A stretch of DNA of 64,000 bases from an uncultured Bacteroidales bacterium (GCA_947303085.1 CAMYXP010000006.1:97893-161892), one strand, 5' to 3'. Shown: positions 1 to 7,649, counted from the first letter of the stretch. The notes: generated by a model not told the origin, from the letters alone. Program-made: numbers and translations.

Positions 1-1
1 G

Positions 2-148
2 ATCTCAGCCATCCGTCAGGGTCAGGTTTGCGCCAACGGTATCGTGGGCGTCAGCCAGGGACACGATGTGTTCACCAACACCCTCATCTACGCCGCTCTC
101 CCTGAATTCTACGCGATTTTGGGTTTGGTTGGCGCTTTGATGGTGTAA
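2..148 (+). CDS. V/A-type ATPase subunit K (membrane rotor proteolipid), 3' end only
   Basis: The last 48 codons of a gene that begins before the window, read in the frame starting at base 2 and ending in TAA at 146-148. The translated tail runs ISAIRQGQVCANGI, then TLIYAALPEFYAILGLVGAL. The segment AALPExYAILG, with the conserved glutamate in a hydrophobic helix, is the signature of the second hairpin of V/A-type proteolipid subunits, where this Glu carries the ion during rotation. It would sit in the inner-membrane ring coupling H+ or Na+ flow to ATP. Bacteroidales commonly carry a V-type enzyme (established knowledge). The upstream part is not visible, so copy number of hairpins and ion specificity cannot be judged. 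Confidence 0.82.
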   Translation: MSAIRQGQVCANGIVGVSQGHDVFTNTLIYAALPEFYAILGLVGALMV

Positions 149-169
149 TCGTAAACCATAGATGGAATT

Positions 170-197
170 GTAGAGACGTGCCATGGCGCGTCTCTAC
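170..197. repeat. 28-bp palindromic intergenic repeat
   Basis: GTAGAGACG at 170-178 is the exact reverse complement of CGTCTCTAC at 189-197, and the ten bases between them (TGCCATGGCG) are themselves palindromic apart from one G-T pair. It lies 21 bp after the V-ATPase stop and 34 bp before the next start, so it could fold in RNA and act as a weak terminator or processing site. Two similar dyads occur at 5508 and 5890. The element looks like the short REP-type palindromes scattered through Bacteroidota genomes. Confidence 0.85.
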
Positions 198-231
198 ATA
201 TCGTTATTTTGAATTATTTAATCATAAAATC

Positions 232-1221
232 ATGAACAAGGAACAAATTCTCAATATCTCGAAAACCATTATCCGATTATTCGTCGGTGTGGTGTTTGTC
301 GGAGCGGCAATATCCAAACTCCTCACCATCGATCATTTCGAGATTTACATCTACAGCTTTCATATCTTTGGATATGGCCTTACAACGGTGCTTTCGCGAA
401 TGCTTATCGCCGCTGAAATCCTCATGGGTCTAGGCATGATTTTTAAAATCTACTACAAAGAGATATGGAGCCTCACCATGCTGGCCCTCATCGGCTTCAC
501 CCTGTTCCTTATTTATGTGATAATCTTCCGAAACGACGACAACTGTCATTGCTTCGGCGACCTTATCCGCCTCGATCCGAAGGAATCGATAGTGAAAAAC
601 GTGGTCTCGATGCTCTTGCTGCTGCTGATTCGTAAGGAAAACAGCCACGACTACCGCCCGCGTCTTAAAAAATGGCTCGTCGGTATTTCAATTGCTGTTG
701 CCATAATCCTGCCTTTCGTGGTCTTCCCGATGGACACACTCTACAACATGATTGCGTCTAAAGACAATAATATCAACACGGTGGAGTGGGAGAGCTTGCA
801 AAACGACCAGAAATATCTGCAGCTTCTGCGTTTCGAGGTGGTCAACGACTCGACTTATGTGCAGCACGACAGTCTGGCTGTACTCGACCTTTCTGACGAC
901 ACCTACATCGTGAATTTCATCTCGGCGGGATGCGATTTCTGCCGCCTGGGTGCCAACAAATTGTCAATGATTATTGACCATAACAATATCGATAAGAGGC
1001 ATTTGAAGTTTTTGGTTTGGGGCTATGACGCTGATATTGTGAAGTTTATGGACGACACCAATACCCGCGGATACGAGTTCTGGTTTCTCAATCCAATAAA
1101 GTCGCTCAACATAACCTATGGCAAATTCCCGACCTATGTGTGGTTCGACCACGGAAACATCATAAGCTCCGGTGATTTGCGCGATTTGGACGAAGGCAAG
1201 ATAGTTAAGTTCTTAAGATAA
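232..1221 (+). CDS. MauE/DoxX-like membrane protein fused to a periplasmic thioredoxin-like domain
   Basis: A 329-aa protein. The N-terminal ~150 residues hold four hydrophobic helices of the MauE/DoxX type, with a CHCFG motif (Cys105, Cys107) after the third helix, as in MauE-like proteins where the pair is thought to serve redox chemistry. A further helix near residues 148-165 leads to a thioredoxin-like domain with a CDFC active site (Cys234, Cys237) and a later FPTYVWF segment that supplies the usual cis-proline. Inference: membrane-linked thiol-disulfide exchange in the periplasm. The frame stays open upstream to a GTG at 178, but that falls in the palindromic repeat, so ATG 232 (MNKEQILN) is preferred. 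A terminator follows. The partner protein is unknown. Confidence 0.72.
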   Translation: MNKEQILNISKTIIRLFVGVVFVGAAISKLLTIDHFEIYIYSFHIFGYGLTTVLSRMLIAAEILMGLGMIFKIYYKEIWSLTMLALIGFTLFLIYVIIFRNDDNCHCFGDLIRLDPKESIVKNVVSMLLLLLIRKENSHDYRPRLKKWLVGISIAVAIILPFVVFPMDTLYNMIASKDNNINTVEWESLQNDQKYLQLLRFEVVNDSTYVQHDSLAVLDLSDDTYIVNFISAGCDFCRLGANKLSMIIDHNNIDKRHLKFLVWGYDADIVKFMDDTNTRGYEFWFLNPIKSLNITYGKFPTYVWFDHGNIISSGDLRDLDEGKIVKFLR

Positions 1222-1225
1222 AAAA

Positions 1226-1255
1226 ATAAAAGGTGACCGAAAGGCCACCTTTTAT
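1226..1255. terminator. Bidirectional intrinsic terminator
   Basis: A stem of AAAAGGTG-A-CC and GG-C-CACCTTTT with a GAAA tetraloop at 1239-1242 and one internal mismatch, flanked by an A-tract on the left and a T-tract on the right. It sits between the convergent MauE-thioredoxin gene (+) and the small lipoprotein gene (-) and would end both transcripts. Confidence 0.88.
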
Positions 1256-1272
1256 TTAATAATCACAGGATA

Positions 1273-1482
1273 TTATTTACCCCATTTGCATTTGACTTCG
1301 ACTGTGTAGCCTGCATAGCTCTCTTCGTAGTCTTTGCAGTCTTTTTTCTTTGTCTTTGATGATGTTGCTGAACCATATTCAACACCGTTTAAGTAACCTG
1401 TGCATTTGCAGTCTTTCTTGCATGATGTGAAGCCTGTTCCTAAGAATGCGACTAAACCCAAAATTAATAATGCTTTTTTCAT
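1273..1482 (-). CDS. Small cysteine-rich lipoprotein
   Basis: A 69-aa protein with a classic signal peptide: two Lys, a hydrophobic stretch, then the lipobox-like TGFTSC with the lipidated cysteine at residue 21. The mature part is only 49 residues, Lys-rich, with four more cysteines (25, 27, 49, 65) and a CKC pair right after the lipid anchor, so one or two disulfides or metal binding are possible. No family is recognised. It is monocistronic, has its own TAnnTTTG promoter about 75 bases upstream, and is closed by the shared terminator. Being next to a MauE-thioredoxin fusion that could handle disulfides is suggestive but may be chance. Confidence 0.72.
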   Translation of the reverse strand: MKKALLILGLVAFLGTGFTSCKKDCKCTGYLNGVEYGSATSSKTKKKDCKDYEESYAGYTVEVKCKWGK

Positions 1483-1558
1483 TTTGTAATGAGATTTAAT
1501 AATTATTAAATAATTGCCGAAAAACCAAGCGTTTCGACTTTCGCTTTTATTTACACCA

Positions 1559-1566
1559 CAAAGTTA
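1559..1566 (-). promoter_or_regulatory. -7 box of the Cys-rich lipoprotein gene
   Basis: TAACTTTG on the minus strand, an exact TAnnTTTG match. The predicted leader is about 70 nt and contains an inverted repeat (AAGCG at 1527-1531 and CGCTT at 1542-1546). Confidence 0.65.
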
Positions 1567-1616
1567 ACTATAATATTAATAGCTTTTACAAAAAAATTAA
1601 AAAAATTTTAAAAAAA

Positions 1617-2489
1617 TTACAATACTACTTTTACTATTCTGTCTTTCCCCCTGTAATCACTAATAATTTCGACGTTTATAAAATTTTCGTCTATACATAA
1701 TTTTTTTGTCTCCAATCCCAATTTTTCATTGATTTCGAACCAAATTTCACCGTCTTTCCTCAAATTTTTCTGCGAAAATTCAAGGATTTTTCTGTAAAAT
1801 AGCAACGGGTCGTCGTCGGAAACGAACAAAGCGGTGGCTGGCTCGTAATCTAACACGTTGGCTCTCATGTCTTTTTTCTCGCTCTCGCAAACATATGGCG
1901 GGTTGCTCACAATGATATCGAATTTCTGATTAGATAGACCTTCTTCCGGATTTAGAATGTCAGCATGGACGAAATTCACGTTCACACCGTTCACTTCGGC
2001 ATTCTTTTTCGCCACCTCTAATGCCTTTTCAGAAATGTCGATGGCGGTAACGTCGCTGTTTTTTATTAATTTTGCGAGGCTGATGGCAATGCACCCGCTA
2101 CCGGTGCCGATGTCCAATATATGTACAGACGATGTGCACATCGTCTCTGCAGAACGGGCAATTTTTTGAACCATTTCCTCTGTTTCAGGACGAGGAATCA
2201 GAACGTTCTCGTCAACATGAAACTGCAACCCACAAAAATCCGTTACACCTATTATATATTGTATAGGTTTATTTTTCAGCAACTCCTTCACCGCAAAATG
2301 CAATGTCAACAACTCCGATTCGCTCAGACGCAGCTTGGGCTCTAACGCTATTTTCACTCTGTTGATGCCAAAATAATGCTCTAACAAAATCATTATCAAT
2401 GCATTAGCTTCGTCGGAGCCATAAATCTTCTCCAACTCGCCCGCATAATACCTGCGACAATCCCGAACTAAATTCGATGGTGTTTTCAT
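1617..2489 (-). CDS. prmC: Peptide chain release factor N5-glutamine methyltransferase
   Basis: A 290-aa SAM-dependent methyltransferase that modifies the Gln of the GGQ motif of release factors RF1/RF2. Visible family marks are an N-terminal helical domain, the IPRPETE linker motif (98-104), the SAM-binding DIGTGSG (126-132), and the catalytic NPPY (196-199) that binds the target glutamine. Length is normal for PrmC. It is divergent from yigZ. Its TATATTTG box ends four bases before the ATG, so the transcript may begin at or almost at the start codon. The region downstream (1490-1616) is very AT-rich and contains only the lipoprotein promoter. Confidence 0.95.
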   Translation of the reverse strand: MKTPSNLVRDCRRYYAGELEKIYGSDEANALIMILLEHYFGINRVKIALEPKLRLSESELLTLHFAVKELLKNKPIQYIIGVTDFCGLQFHVDENVLIPRPETEEMVQKIARSAETMCTSSVHILDIGTGSGCIAISLAKLIKNSDVTAIDISEKALEVAKKNAEVNGVNVNFVHADILNPEEGLSNQKFDIIVSNPPYVCESEKKDMRANVLDYEPATALFVSDDDPLLFYRKILEFSQKNLRKDGEIWFEINEKLGLETKKLCIDENFINVEIISDYRGKDRIVKVVL

Positions 2490-2493
2490 ATTG

Positions 2494-2501
2494 CAAATAT
2501 A
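2494..2501 (-). promoter_or_regulatory. -7 box of prmC, four bases from the ATG
   Basis: TATATTTG on the minus strand matches TAnnTTTG exactly and is followed by CAAT and then ATG. This leaves essentially no room for a 5' leader. Confidence 0.7.
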
Positions 2502-2514
2502 TAAAAATTTTTAC

Positions 2515-2522
2515 TACCTTTG
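2515..2522 (+). promoter_or_regulatory. -7 box of yigZ, four bases from the ATG
   Basis: TACCTTTG matches TAnnTTTG exactly and is followed by CACC and ATG. A TTG at 2491-2493, 21 bases upstream, could be the -33 element. The spacing to the start codon equals that of the divergent prmC box 13 bp away. Confidence 0.7.
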
Positions 2523-2526
2523 CACC

Positions 2527-3141
2527 ATGTTATTCGAGGATTCATATAAAATCGTGACGACGAAAGGCGAGGGACTCTACAAGGAAAAGGGCTCCAAGTT
2601 TATCGCCGAGGCGTTCCCGGTTCATTCAGAGGCGGAGGTGAAAGAGCGCGTCGCCGAGATCCGTAAGCGTTATTTCGACGCGAAACATCATTGCTACGCC
2701 TTTATGATCGGTCCCGACAAGGCATGTTACCGCTCGAGCGACGACGGCGAGCCTTCTGGAACTGCAGGCAAACCAATACTTAATCAGATTCTTTCGAAAG
2801 ATGTCACCAACGTGTGCGTGGTAGTGACACGTTACTTCGGCGGACAGCTTCTCGGTGTGCCGGGTCTCATCAACGCTTATAAAACCTCGGCTCGCGAAGC
2901 TCTCGACAACTGTACCATTGTTGAAAAAACCATCGACGAGGTCTATAGCCTCGAATTCGACTATCCTCTCCTCAACGAGGTGATGCGAATCCTCAAAGAC
3001 GAAAATCTCGAACAACAGAACCCAAAATTCGAACTTCGTTGCTATCTCGAAATATCAATAAGACAAAGCGATTCCGACAGAATTGTCGAAAAATTGAAGC
3101 GCCTCTACGGAGTTGATGTGAAATACCTTAAAACCGTTTAG
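2527..3141 (+). CDS. YigZ/IMPACT family protein
   Basis: A 204-aa member of the UPF0029/IMPACT family. It shows the family blocks KGSKFIA near the N-terminus, RSSDDGEPSGTAGKPIL, and the VTRYFGGQLLGVPGLINAY segment, followed by a ferredoxin-like C-terminal domain. The family (YigZ, YvyE, eukaryotic IMPACT) is linked to translation regulation and ribosome or nucleic-acid binding, but its bacterial biochemistry is not settled. The frame is open to 2491, but ATG 2527 matches the usual family N-terminus and lies just after the promoter. It is divergent from prmC, also a translation gene. Confidence 0.88.
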   Translation: MLFEDSYKIVTTKGEGLYKEKGSKFIAEAFPVHSEAEVKERVAEIRKRYFDAKHHCYAFMIGPDKACYRSSDDGEPSGTAGKPILNQILSKDVTNVCVVVTRYFGGQLLGVPGLINAYKTSAREALDNCTIVEKTIDEVYSLEFDYPLLNEVMRILKDENLEQQNPKFELRCYLEISIRQSDSDRIVEKLKRLYGVDVKYLKTV

Positions 3142-3326
3142 TATCAATTATTTAGAGCGATTTTTAACTCAGATTCTGTAATTTCCTCGTAATTTATACT
3201 AAAAAAAATTAATAATCAATACAAAAAAATTATTTTTATTAACTTTTTTATGTTGATATTTGTAAAGTCGTTTTGAGACAAAAACGAGCATTATAATCAA
3301 TTGATATTTATAGAGTTGAGTTTTTA
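3142..3326. other. AT-rich region upstream of dnaA
   Basis: 185 bases with no ORF of note. It is very AT-rich and contains a near-match to the -7 box (GATATTTG at 3255-3262), which would give a leader of about 60 nt for dnaA. I looked for clustered DnaA boxes (TTATCCACA-like) and saw none, so there is no positive evidence that the replication origin is here. No dnaN or recF follows dnaA either. Confidence 0.5.
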
Positions 3327-4763
3327 ATGAACAAGAATTTGTTTGAAATATGGGAAGATTGCCTCTCGATGATTCGAGAGAACGTTCCGGCGCAGGCTTT
3401 CTCGACTTGGTTCGAGCCGATTAAGCCTCTCGACTACCAGAACGGTCTCTTGACCATCCAAGTGCCGTCCGACTTTTTCTACGAATTCCTTGAAACTCAT
3501 TATATTAAGGTTATAAAAGCCACCATCCGCAAGGTGCTGGGTCCGGAAGGTAAGCTCGAATATTCCATCATGATGGATAACAACGAGAACAAGCCCGTGA
3601 TGGTGAAACAGCCTTCGGTCGACCGCACCAACACCAAGAATCCGCCTAAGCAGATTCAAATCGACTTCGAGAACACTGAGCAGAAGGTACTGAATCCGTT
3701 TGCGCTGCCTGGCATCAAGAAAGTGAATATCGAGTCGAACCTCAACGAGAACTACTGCATGGAGAATTTTGTGGTGGGAGAGTGCAACCGCGTGGCATAC
3801 GAAGCGGGTCTCGCCATCGCGAAAAACCCCGGTCGTACCTCGTTTAACCCGATGTTTGTGTTCAGTCCGACAGGCATGGGAAAAACTCATATCTGCCAGG
3901 CTATCGGTCTCGAGACGAAGAAACATCATCCCGAACTGACCGTTCTGTACGTCAACGCGGAACAGTTCCTTATGCAGTTTCAGGCGTCGTGCCGTAACAA
4001 CAGCTCGAAGAGCAGCCGCGACGATTTCGTGCATTTCTACCAGATGATCGACGTGCTCATCATCGACGATATACAGTTCCTTTCGGGAAAACCGAAGACT
4101 CAGGACACATTGTTCCACATCTTCAACCATCTGCAGCAGACAGGCAAACAGCTCATTTTCACTTGCGACAAGCCGCCTGCGGAGATCAAAGACATGGAAC
4201 AGCGCCTCATCTCGCGTTTCAAATGGGGACTCTCAGCCGAGATGTCGATGCCTGACGTGGAGACACGCCGCAACATCCTGAAACGCAAGGCCTACAACGA
4301 AGGCGTGGAGCTGCCCGACGACGTGGTGAACTACATCGCTGAGCATATCAAGACCAACGTGCGCGAGATGGAAGGATTCCTCATCTCACTCATCGCACAG
4401 TCGTCGCTCAACCGCAAAGCCATCACCATCAACCTGGCAAAACAGATGGTTGAGCGTTTTGTGAACAACTCAAACCGCGAAATCACCATCACCTATATTA
4501 TTAATGCGGTGTGTGAGGAGATGGGGACATCACAAGCCGATTTCTTCACGAAGTCGAGAAAACGCAACATCGTTCAGGCCCGCCAGCTCTCGATGTATTT
4601 CTCAAAGAAATATACCAAGGCGCCGCTTATCGTCATAGGTGAACAATGCGGAGGCAAAGATCACGCCACTGTCATTCACTCGCTGAAGACTGTCGCCAAC
4701 CTTCTTGAAACAGATAAACAATTCCGTGCAATCGCCGATAAGATTGAACAGACTCTTCAATAA
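3327..4763 (+). CDS. dnaA: Chromosomal replication initiator protein DnaA
   Basis: A 478-aa initiator ATPase that binds DnaA boxes and melts the origin. Domain I starts at residue 1 (LFEIWEDCLSMI), a variable linker covers about 85-120, and the AAA+ domain follows, with Walker A SPTGMGKT at 180-187 (first position Ser rather than Gly), Walker B LIIDDIQFL around 248 and a sensor region after it. The C-terminal helix-turn-helix carries GGKDHATV, the DnaA-box recognition signature (commonly GGRDHxTV). Length is typical. The methylase gene follows 6 bases after the stop, probably co-transcribed. Confidence 0.97.
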   Translation: MNKNLFEIWEDCLSMIRENVPAQAFSTWFEPIKPLDYQNGLLTIQVPSDFFYEFLETHYIKVIKATIRKVLGPEGKLEYSIMMDNNENKPVMVKQPSVDRTNTKNPPKQIQIDFENTEQKVLNPFALPGIKKVNIESNLNENYCMENFVVGECNRVAYEAGLAIAKNPGRTSFNPMFVFSPTGMGKTHICQAIGLETKKHHPELTVLYVNAEQFLMQFQASCRNNSSKSSRDDFVHFYQMIDVLIIDDIQFLSGKPKTQDTLFHIFNHLQQTGKQLIFTCDKPPAEIKDMEQRLISRFKWGLSAEMSMPDVETRRNILKRKAYNEGVELPDDVVNYIAEHIKTNVREMEGFLISLIAQSSLNRKAITINLAKQMVERFVNNSNREITITYIINAVCEEMGTSQADFFTKSRKRNIVQARQLSMYFSKKYTKAPLIVIGEQCGGKDHATVIHSLKTVANLLETDKQFRAIADKIEQTLQ

Positions 4764-4769
4764 GTCATT

Positions 4770-5507
4770 ATGAATCAGCAATTTGGGAAATTATACCTCG
4801 TGCCGACGCTTCTTGGCGCCACCTCGGCCGAACAGGTCATACCTGCCGGGACACTCGAAATCGTCAGGACCCTACGTTTCTTTGTAGTTGAAAACGTCCG
4901 GACAGCCCGCCGCATGCTGAGCAAGATGCACATGCCTTGCCCGATCGACGAACTCGAGTTTGTTGAACTCGACAAGCACAATCCTGAGAACCCCGATTTG
5001 CTGACCTATCTAGGCAAAGCCCTCGACGGTCAGGATATTGGCCTTATGTCGGAAGCCGGTACGCCGTGCGTGGCCGACCCGGGCGCGCTGATAGTGGAAC
5101 TGGCGCATCAGGCAGGCATACAGGTGGTGCCGCTCACTGGTCCCAATGCCATGATTCTCGCCCTGATGGCATCAGGTTTCAACGGACAGTCGTTCTGCTT
5201 CCATGGCTACCTCCCAATCAAGAATCCTGAACGCATCCAGAAGATTAAATCGCTTGAGCGTCAATCACTTGCAAACAACGAAACGGAGATGTTTATCGAG
5301 ACGCCTTTCCGCAACAATGCCATGATAGAGGAGCTTGTGAAAAACTGTCATCCTACAACCATGCTCTGCGTCGCCTCTAACATCACTATGGAAGACGAGA
5401 AAATCGTCAGCAAACCGATATCCGATTGGAAATCAATAAAATACGACTGGAATAAAAAACCAGCCGTATTCCTAATCTATTGTCCAAAATATCGGAAAAA
5501 ATATTGA
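4770..5507 (+). CDS. SAM-dependent methyltransferase of the RsmI/tetrapyrrole-methylase fold
   Basis: A 245-aa protein with the EAGTPCVADPG signature of the RsmI group (16S rRNA C1402 2'-O-methyltransferase) and the LTGPNAMILALMASGF block downstream. Differences from standard RsmI are the N-terminus, YLVPTLLGATSAEQV instead of the usual VxTPIGNL, and the lack of a long C-terminal extension. This matches a second RsmI-like paralogue common in Bacteroidota, so the rRNA target is uncertain. The start is 6 bases after dnaA. A palindromic repeat follows the stop immediately. Confidence 0.8.
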   Translation: MNQQFGKLYLVPTLLGATSAEQVIPAGTLEIVRTLRFFVVENVRTARRMLSKMHMPCPIDELEFVELDKHNPENPDLLTYLGKALDGQDIGLMSEAGTPCVADPGALIVELAHQAGIQVVPLTGPNAMILALMASGFNGQSFCFHGYLPIKNPERIQKIKSLERQSLANNETEMFIETPFRNNAMIEELVKNCHPTTMLCVASNITMEDEKIVSKPISDWKSIKYDWNKKPAVFLIYCPKYRKKY

Positions 5508-5537
5508 TGTAAGGGCGAATCATCATTCGCCCCTACA
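5508..5537. repeat. 30-bp palindromic repeat (GGGCGAAT type)
   Basis: TGTA-A-GGGCGAAT (5508-5520), loop CATC, then ATTCGCCC-C-TACA (5525-5537). It begins at the first base after the methylase stop and ends two bases before the convergent TerB-like gene stop, so it may act as a bidirectional terminator. The sequence is of the widely dispersed GGGCGAAT/ATTCGCCC kind. Confidence 0.87.
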
Positions 5538-5539
5538 AA

Positions 5540-5860
5540 TCATATCAACTTTCTCAACATTGTAAATATTGATTGTTCCGCCGCCTGGAATCTTCCATCG
5601 GCAAAGAACACCTTTTTCATCTTGTCGAAGAGGTTCTGACGGTCGAGTTCATCCTTTATATACAATGCTTTACACTCACGAATGGTTTCAATACGCTCCA
5701 TGTCGTTGTCCGCCTCGAAACCGTTGTATACCTTCACAAACATCACCGGGTCGGTGTGAGCACCCATTGCAATCAATTCCTGCTTCGTGATGTCGAAATC
5801 GGCATCTGCTGCAATGAGGAGGCAATATATTTCAAATTCTTCTTTTGTTAGATTTTTCAT
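5540..5860 (-). CDS. Small TerB-like helical protein
   Basis: A 106-aa all-helical, acidic protein without signal peptide or membrane segment. The stretch LLIAADADFDITKQELIAM resembles the first acidic helix-loop motif of TerB-like domains (A-A-D-G-x-I/F-x-x-x-E), and a second ADGRFQAAEQ occurs near residue 90, so two TerB-like acidic repeats may be present. TerB domains bind divalent metal at such acidic loops. The role is unknown and assignment to the family is tentative. It lies downstream of the POT transporter on the same strand, separated by a C-free tract and a palindrome. Confidence 0.6.
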   Translation of the reverse strand: MKNLTKEEFEIYCLLIAADADFDITKQELIAMGAHTDPVMFVKVYNGFEADNDMERIETIRECKALYIKDELDRQNLFDKMKKVFFADGRFQAAEQSIFTMLRKLI

Positions 5861-5889
5861 AATTGATAATTATTTTTGGTTTTAAATTA

Positions 5890-5913
5890 AGGGACGCACG
5901 ACCGTGCGTCCCT
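5890..5913. repeat. 24-bp perfect palindromic repeat (GGGACGCACG type)
   Basis: AGGGACGCACG (5890-5900), a two-base loop AC, then CGTGCGTCCCT (5903-5913): 11 paired bases with no mismatch. It lies between the POT transporter and the TerB-like gene, directly next to a CTAAACT-type tract. Confidence 0.88.
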
Positions 5914-5948
5914 ACTCTAAAATTTAAACTTTAAACTCTAAACTAAAG
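5914..5948 (-). repeat. C-free CTAAACT-type intercistronic tract
   Basis: On the minus (sense) strand this reads as degenerate repeats of AGTTTAG/AAGTTTA without a single C. It follows the POT transporter stop and precedes the TerB-like gene. The same composition recurs at 13171, 14801 and 51051. Confidence 0.7.
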
Positions 5949-7649
5949 TTACGCAGTAACTCTTTCCAGCCATTTCACCATGCCGAACATCACCGACATT
6001 GAGATGAGACAGATGGCGAGGAACACTCCCCAGCATACCCAGATGTCCCAAGCATTGTACATGAGAGGTCCGACGAAGATGAACAGGTTGCCGATAGCTG
6101 TCGCGCCGAGCCACAAGCCTTGGCACAAACCAAGCATGTGACGTGGAGCCACCTTCGACACGAATGAAAGTCCGAGAGGTGAGATAAACAACTCAGCGAC
6201 AGTCAGGAAGAAGTAAGTGACGATGAGTACCCATGGTCCTGATTTTGCGAGACCTGCAGCAGCCATCTCTGTTGAGTTCATTTCACGGAACACATCGCCT
6301 GATGGATAGTTGCATGAGATTGAGAGAGCCATCAGGAAGAGGTATGCCAAACCTGCGATGCCCATACCGTAAGCGATCTTGCGAGGTGTCGAGACGCCTT
6401 TGCCTTTTCTTACCAGCCATGCGAAAGCTGCCATTACAAGAGGTGTCAGGATAATGACATACAACGGGTTAAGTGCTTGCCAAATCTCGGCAGGGAAGAA
6501 GTCGGTGACCACGAAGTCACGGGCTAACAATGTCAACGACTGGCTGTTTTGGTGGAATGAGAGCCAGAAGAAGATGGCGATACCGAGAACTGCAAACAAA
6601 GCGTAGAGACGCTGTTTGATTTCCTTTGCCATTGCGAGTTTTTCTTCCTGTGTGTATTCTACAACTTCAGCTTTTTCTTTCTTTGAAGGCTGTGGGAAAA
6701 TCTTCTTTGTGCAGAGGAACACCACTAATGAAATCATCATTGCGATGACCGAAGCGATGAAAGCGTAGTGAACGCCTGTGTTGAATACGTCGATATACTG
6801 TGAGCTGAATGCCTCGAGGTCGGTAGGAGCAGCTGCGCCGTCGACCAGTGACTTAGCCATGTTTTCGGTGAATTTTTGTGTCTGCTCGCCATTTGCAAGG
6901 AATTTGTGGCAAAGAGCCGGCATGTCGGCGTTGTAAACGAAATTGTGTGCCTTCAACCACCAGTTACGGAGCATAGGAGCCACGAACGGAGCGATAACAC
7001 CACCGATGTTGATGAACACGTAGAAAATCTGGAAACCGCTGTCGCGACGGTCTTTAGCTTCTGCTAATGCCTCAGGACCTTTCTCTGCTGCCTCGGCCTC
7101 GAACTTGTCGTAAAGTTTACCGACGAGAGCCTGCAGGTTGCCTTTAAACAAACCGTTACCAAACGAGATGCAGAGCAATGCGAAGCAAGTGAAGATCAAA
7201 ATGCCCCACCATGCGCCGCCACTGTCGAGGATGATGCCGTTGGCATCCTTGCTGAACAACGGAAGAGCCAGTCCGACATAACCTGCCGCCATGATGATCA
7301 AACCCCACTGGATTGTTCTCGGATAGTTCTGAGTGCGGTCGGCGATGATACCACCCACCAAGCTCAACACGTAGATTCCGAAGTAAAACACCGAGTAGAT
7401 GATACTTCCCGCTCTATCCGGCAAACCGAATTTCGACACGAGGAACAACAGCAGGATGGCGTTCATGATGTAGTATCCGAAACGCTCGCCCATGTTGCTC
7501 AAAGCTGCTGCAATCAAGCCTTTAGGATGATATTTCTTGGCTTGATTCAAATAATAAAGCAGAAATGGAATGACGACAATCAAAATGCCGATCAAAATCA
7601 CCAATGTGCGGTTGGTCTGCCATAAATTTGCAATAGATAATAATGACAT
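5949..7649 (-). CDS. POT/PTR-family proton-dependent oligopeptide transporter
   Basis: A 566-aa inner-membrane MFS transporter with about 14 hydrophobic helices. The POT family signature is clear in the first helix: NMGERFGYYIMNAILLLFL corresponds to the ExxERF(Y)YG motif, whose Glu and Arg take part in proton coupling. It would import di- and tripeptides with H+. A hydrophilic insert of about 60 residues near 220-280 and a charged loop (KKEKAEVVEYTQEEK) between the two halves are visible. It has its own TATTTTTG promoter at 7707-7714. Substrate range cannot be read from sequence. Confidence 0.93.
   Translation of the reverse strand: MSLLSIANLWQTNRTLVILIGILIVVIPFLLYYLNQAKKYHPKGLIAAALSNMGERFGYYIMNAILLLFLVSKFGLPDRAGSIIYSVFYFGIYVLSLVGGIIADRTQNYPRTIQWGLIIMAAGYVGLALPLFSKDANGIILDSGGAWWGILIFTCFALLCISFGNGLFKGNLQALVGKLYDKFEAEAAEKGPEALAEAKDRRDSGFQIFYVFINIGGVIAPFVAPMLRNWWLKAHNFVYNADMPALCHKFLANGEQTQKFTENMAKSLVDGAAAPTDLEAFSSQYIDVFNTGVHYAFIASVIAMMISLVVFLCTKKIFPQPSKKEKAEVVEYTQEEKLAMAKEIKQRLYALFAVLGIAIFFWLSFHQNSQSLTLLARDFVVTDFFPAEIWQALNPLYVIILTPLVMAAFAWLVRKGKGVSTPRKIAYGMGIAGLAYLFLMALSISCNYPSGDVFREMNSTEMAAAGLAKSGPWVLIVTYFFLTVAELFISPLGLSFVSKVAPRHMLGLCQGLWLGATAIGNLFIFVGPLMYNAWDIWVCWGVFLAICLISMSVMFGMVKWLERVTA

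Noticed and set aside
178..231. GTG start for the MauE fusion
   Set aside because: The GTG lies inside the palindromic repeat, and the extra 18 residues are translated repeat.
3142..3326. Replication origin next to dnaA
   Set aside because: AT-rich, but no cluster of DnaA boxes is visible and dnaN/recF are not adjacent. GC-skew analysis would be needed.
3324..4130. A 268-codon minus-strand frame
   Set aside because: It is antisense to dnaA and ends at the dnaA start; a shadow of the real gene.
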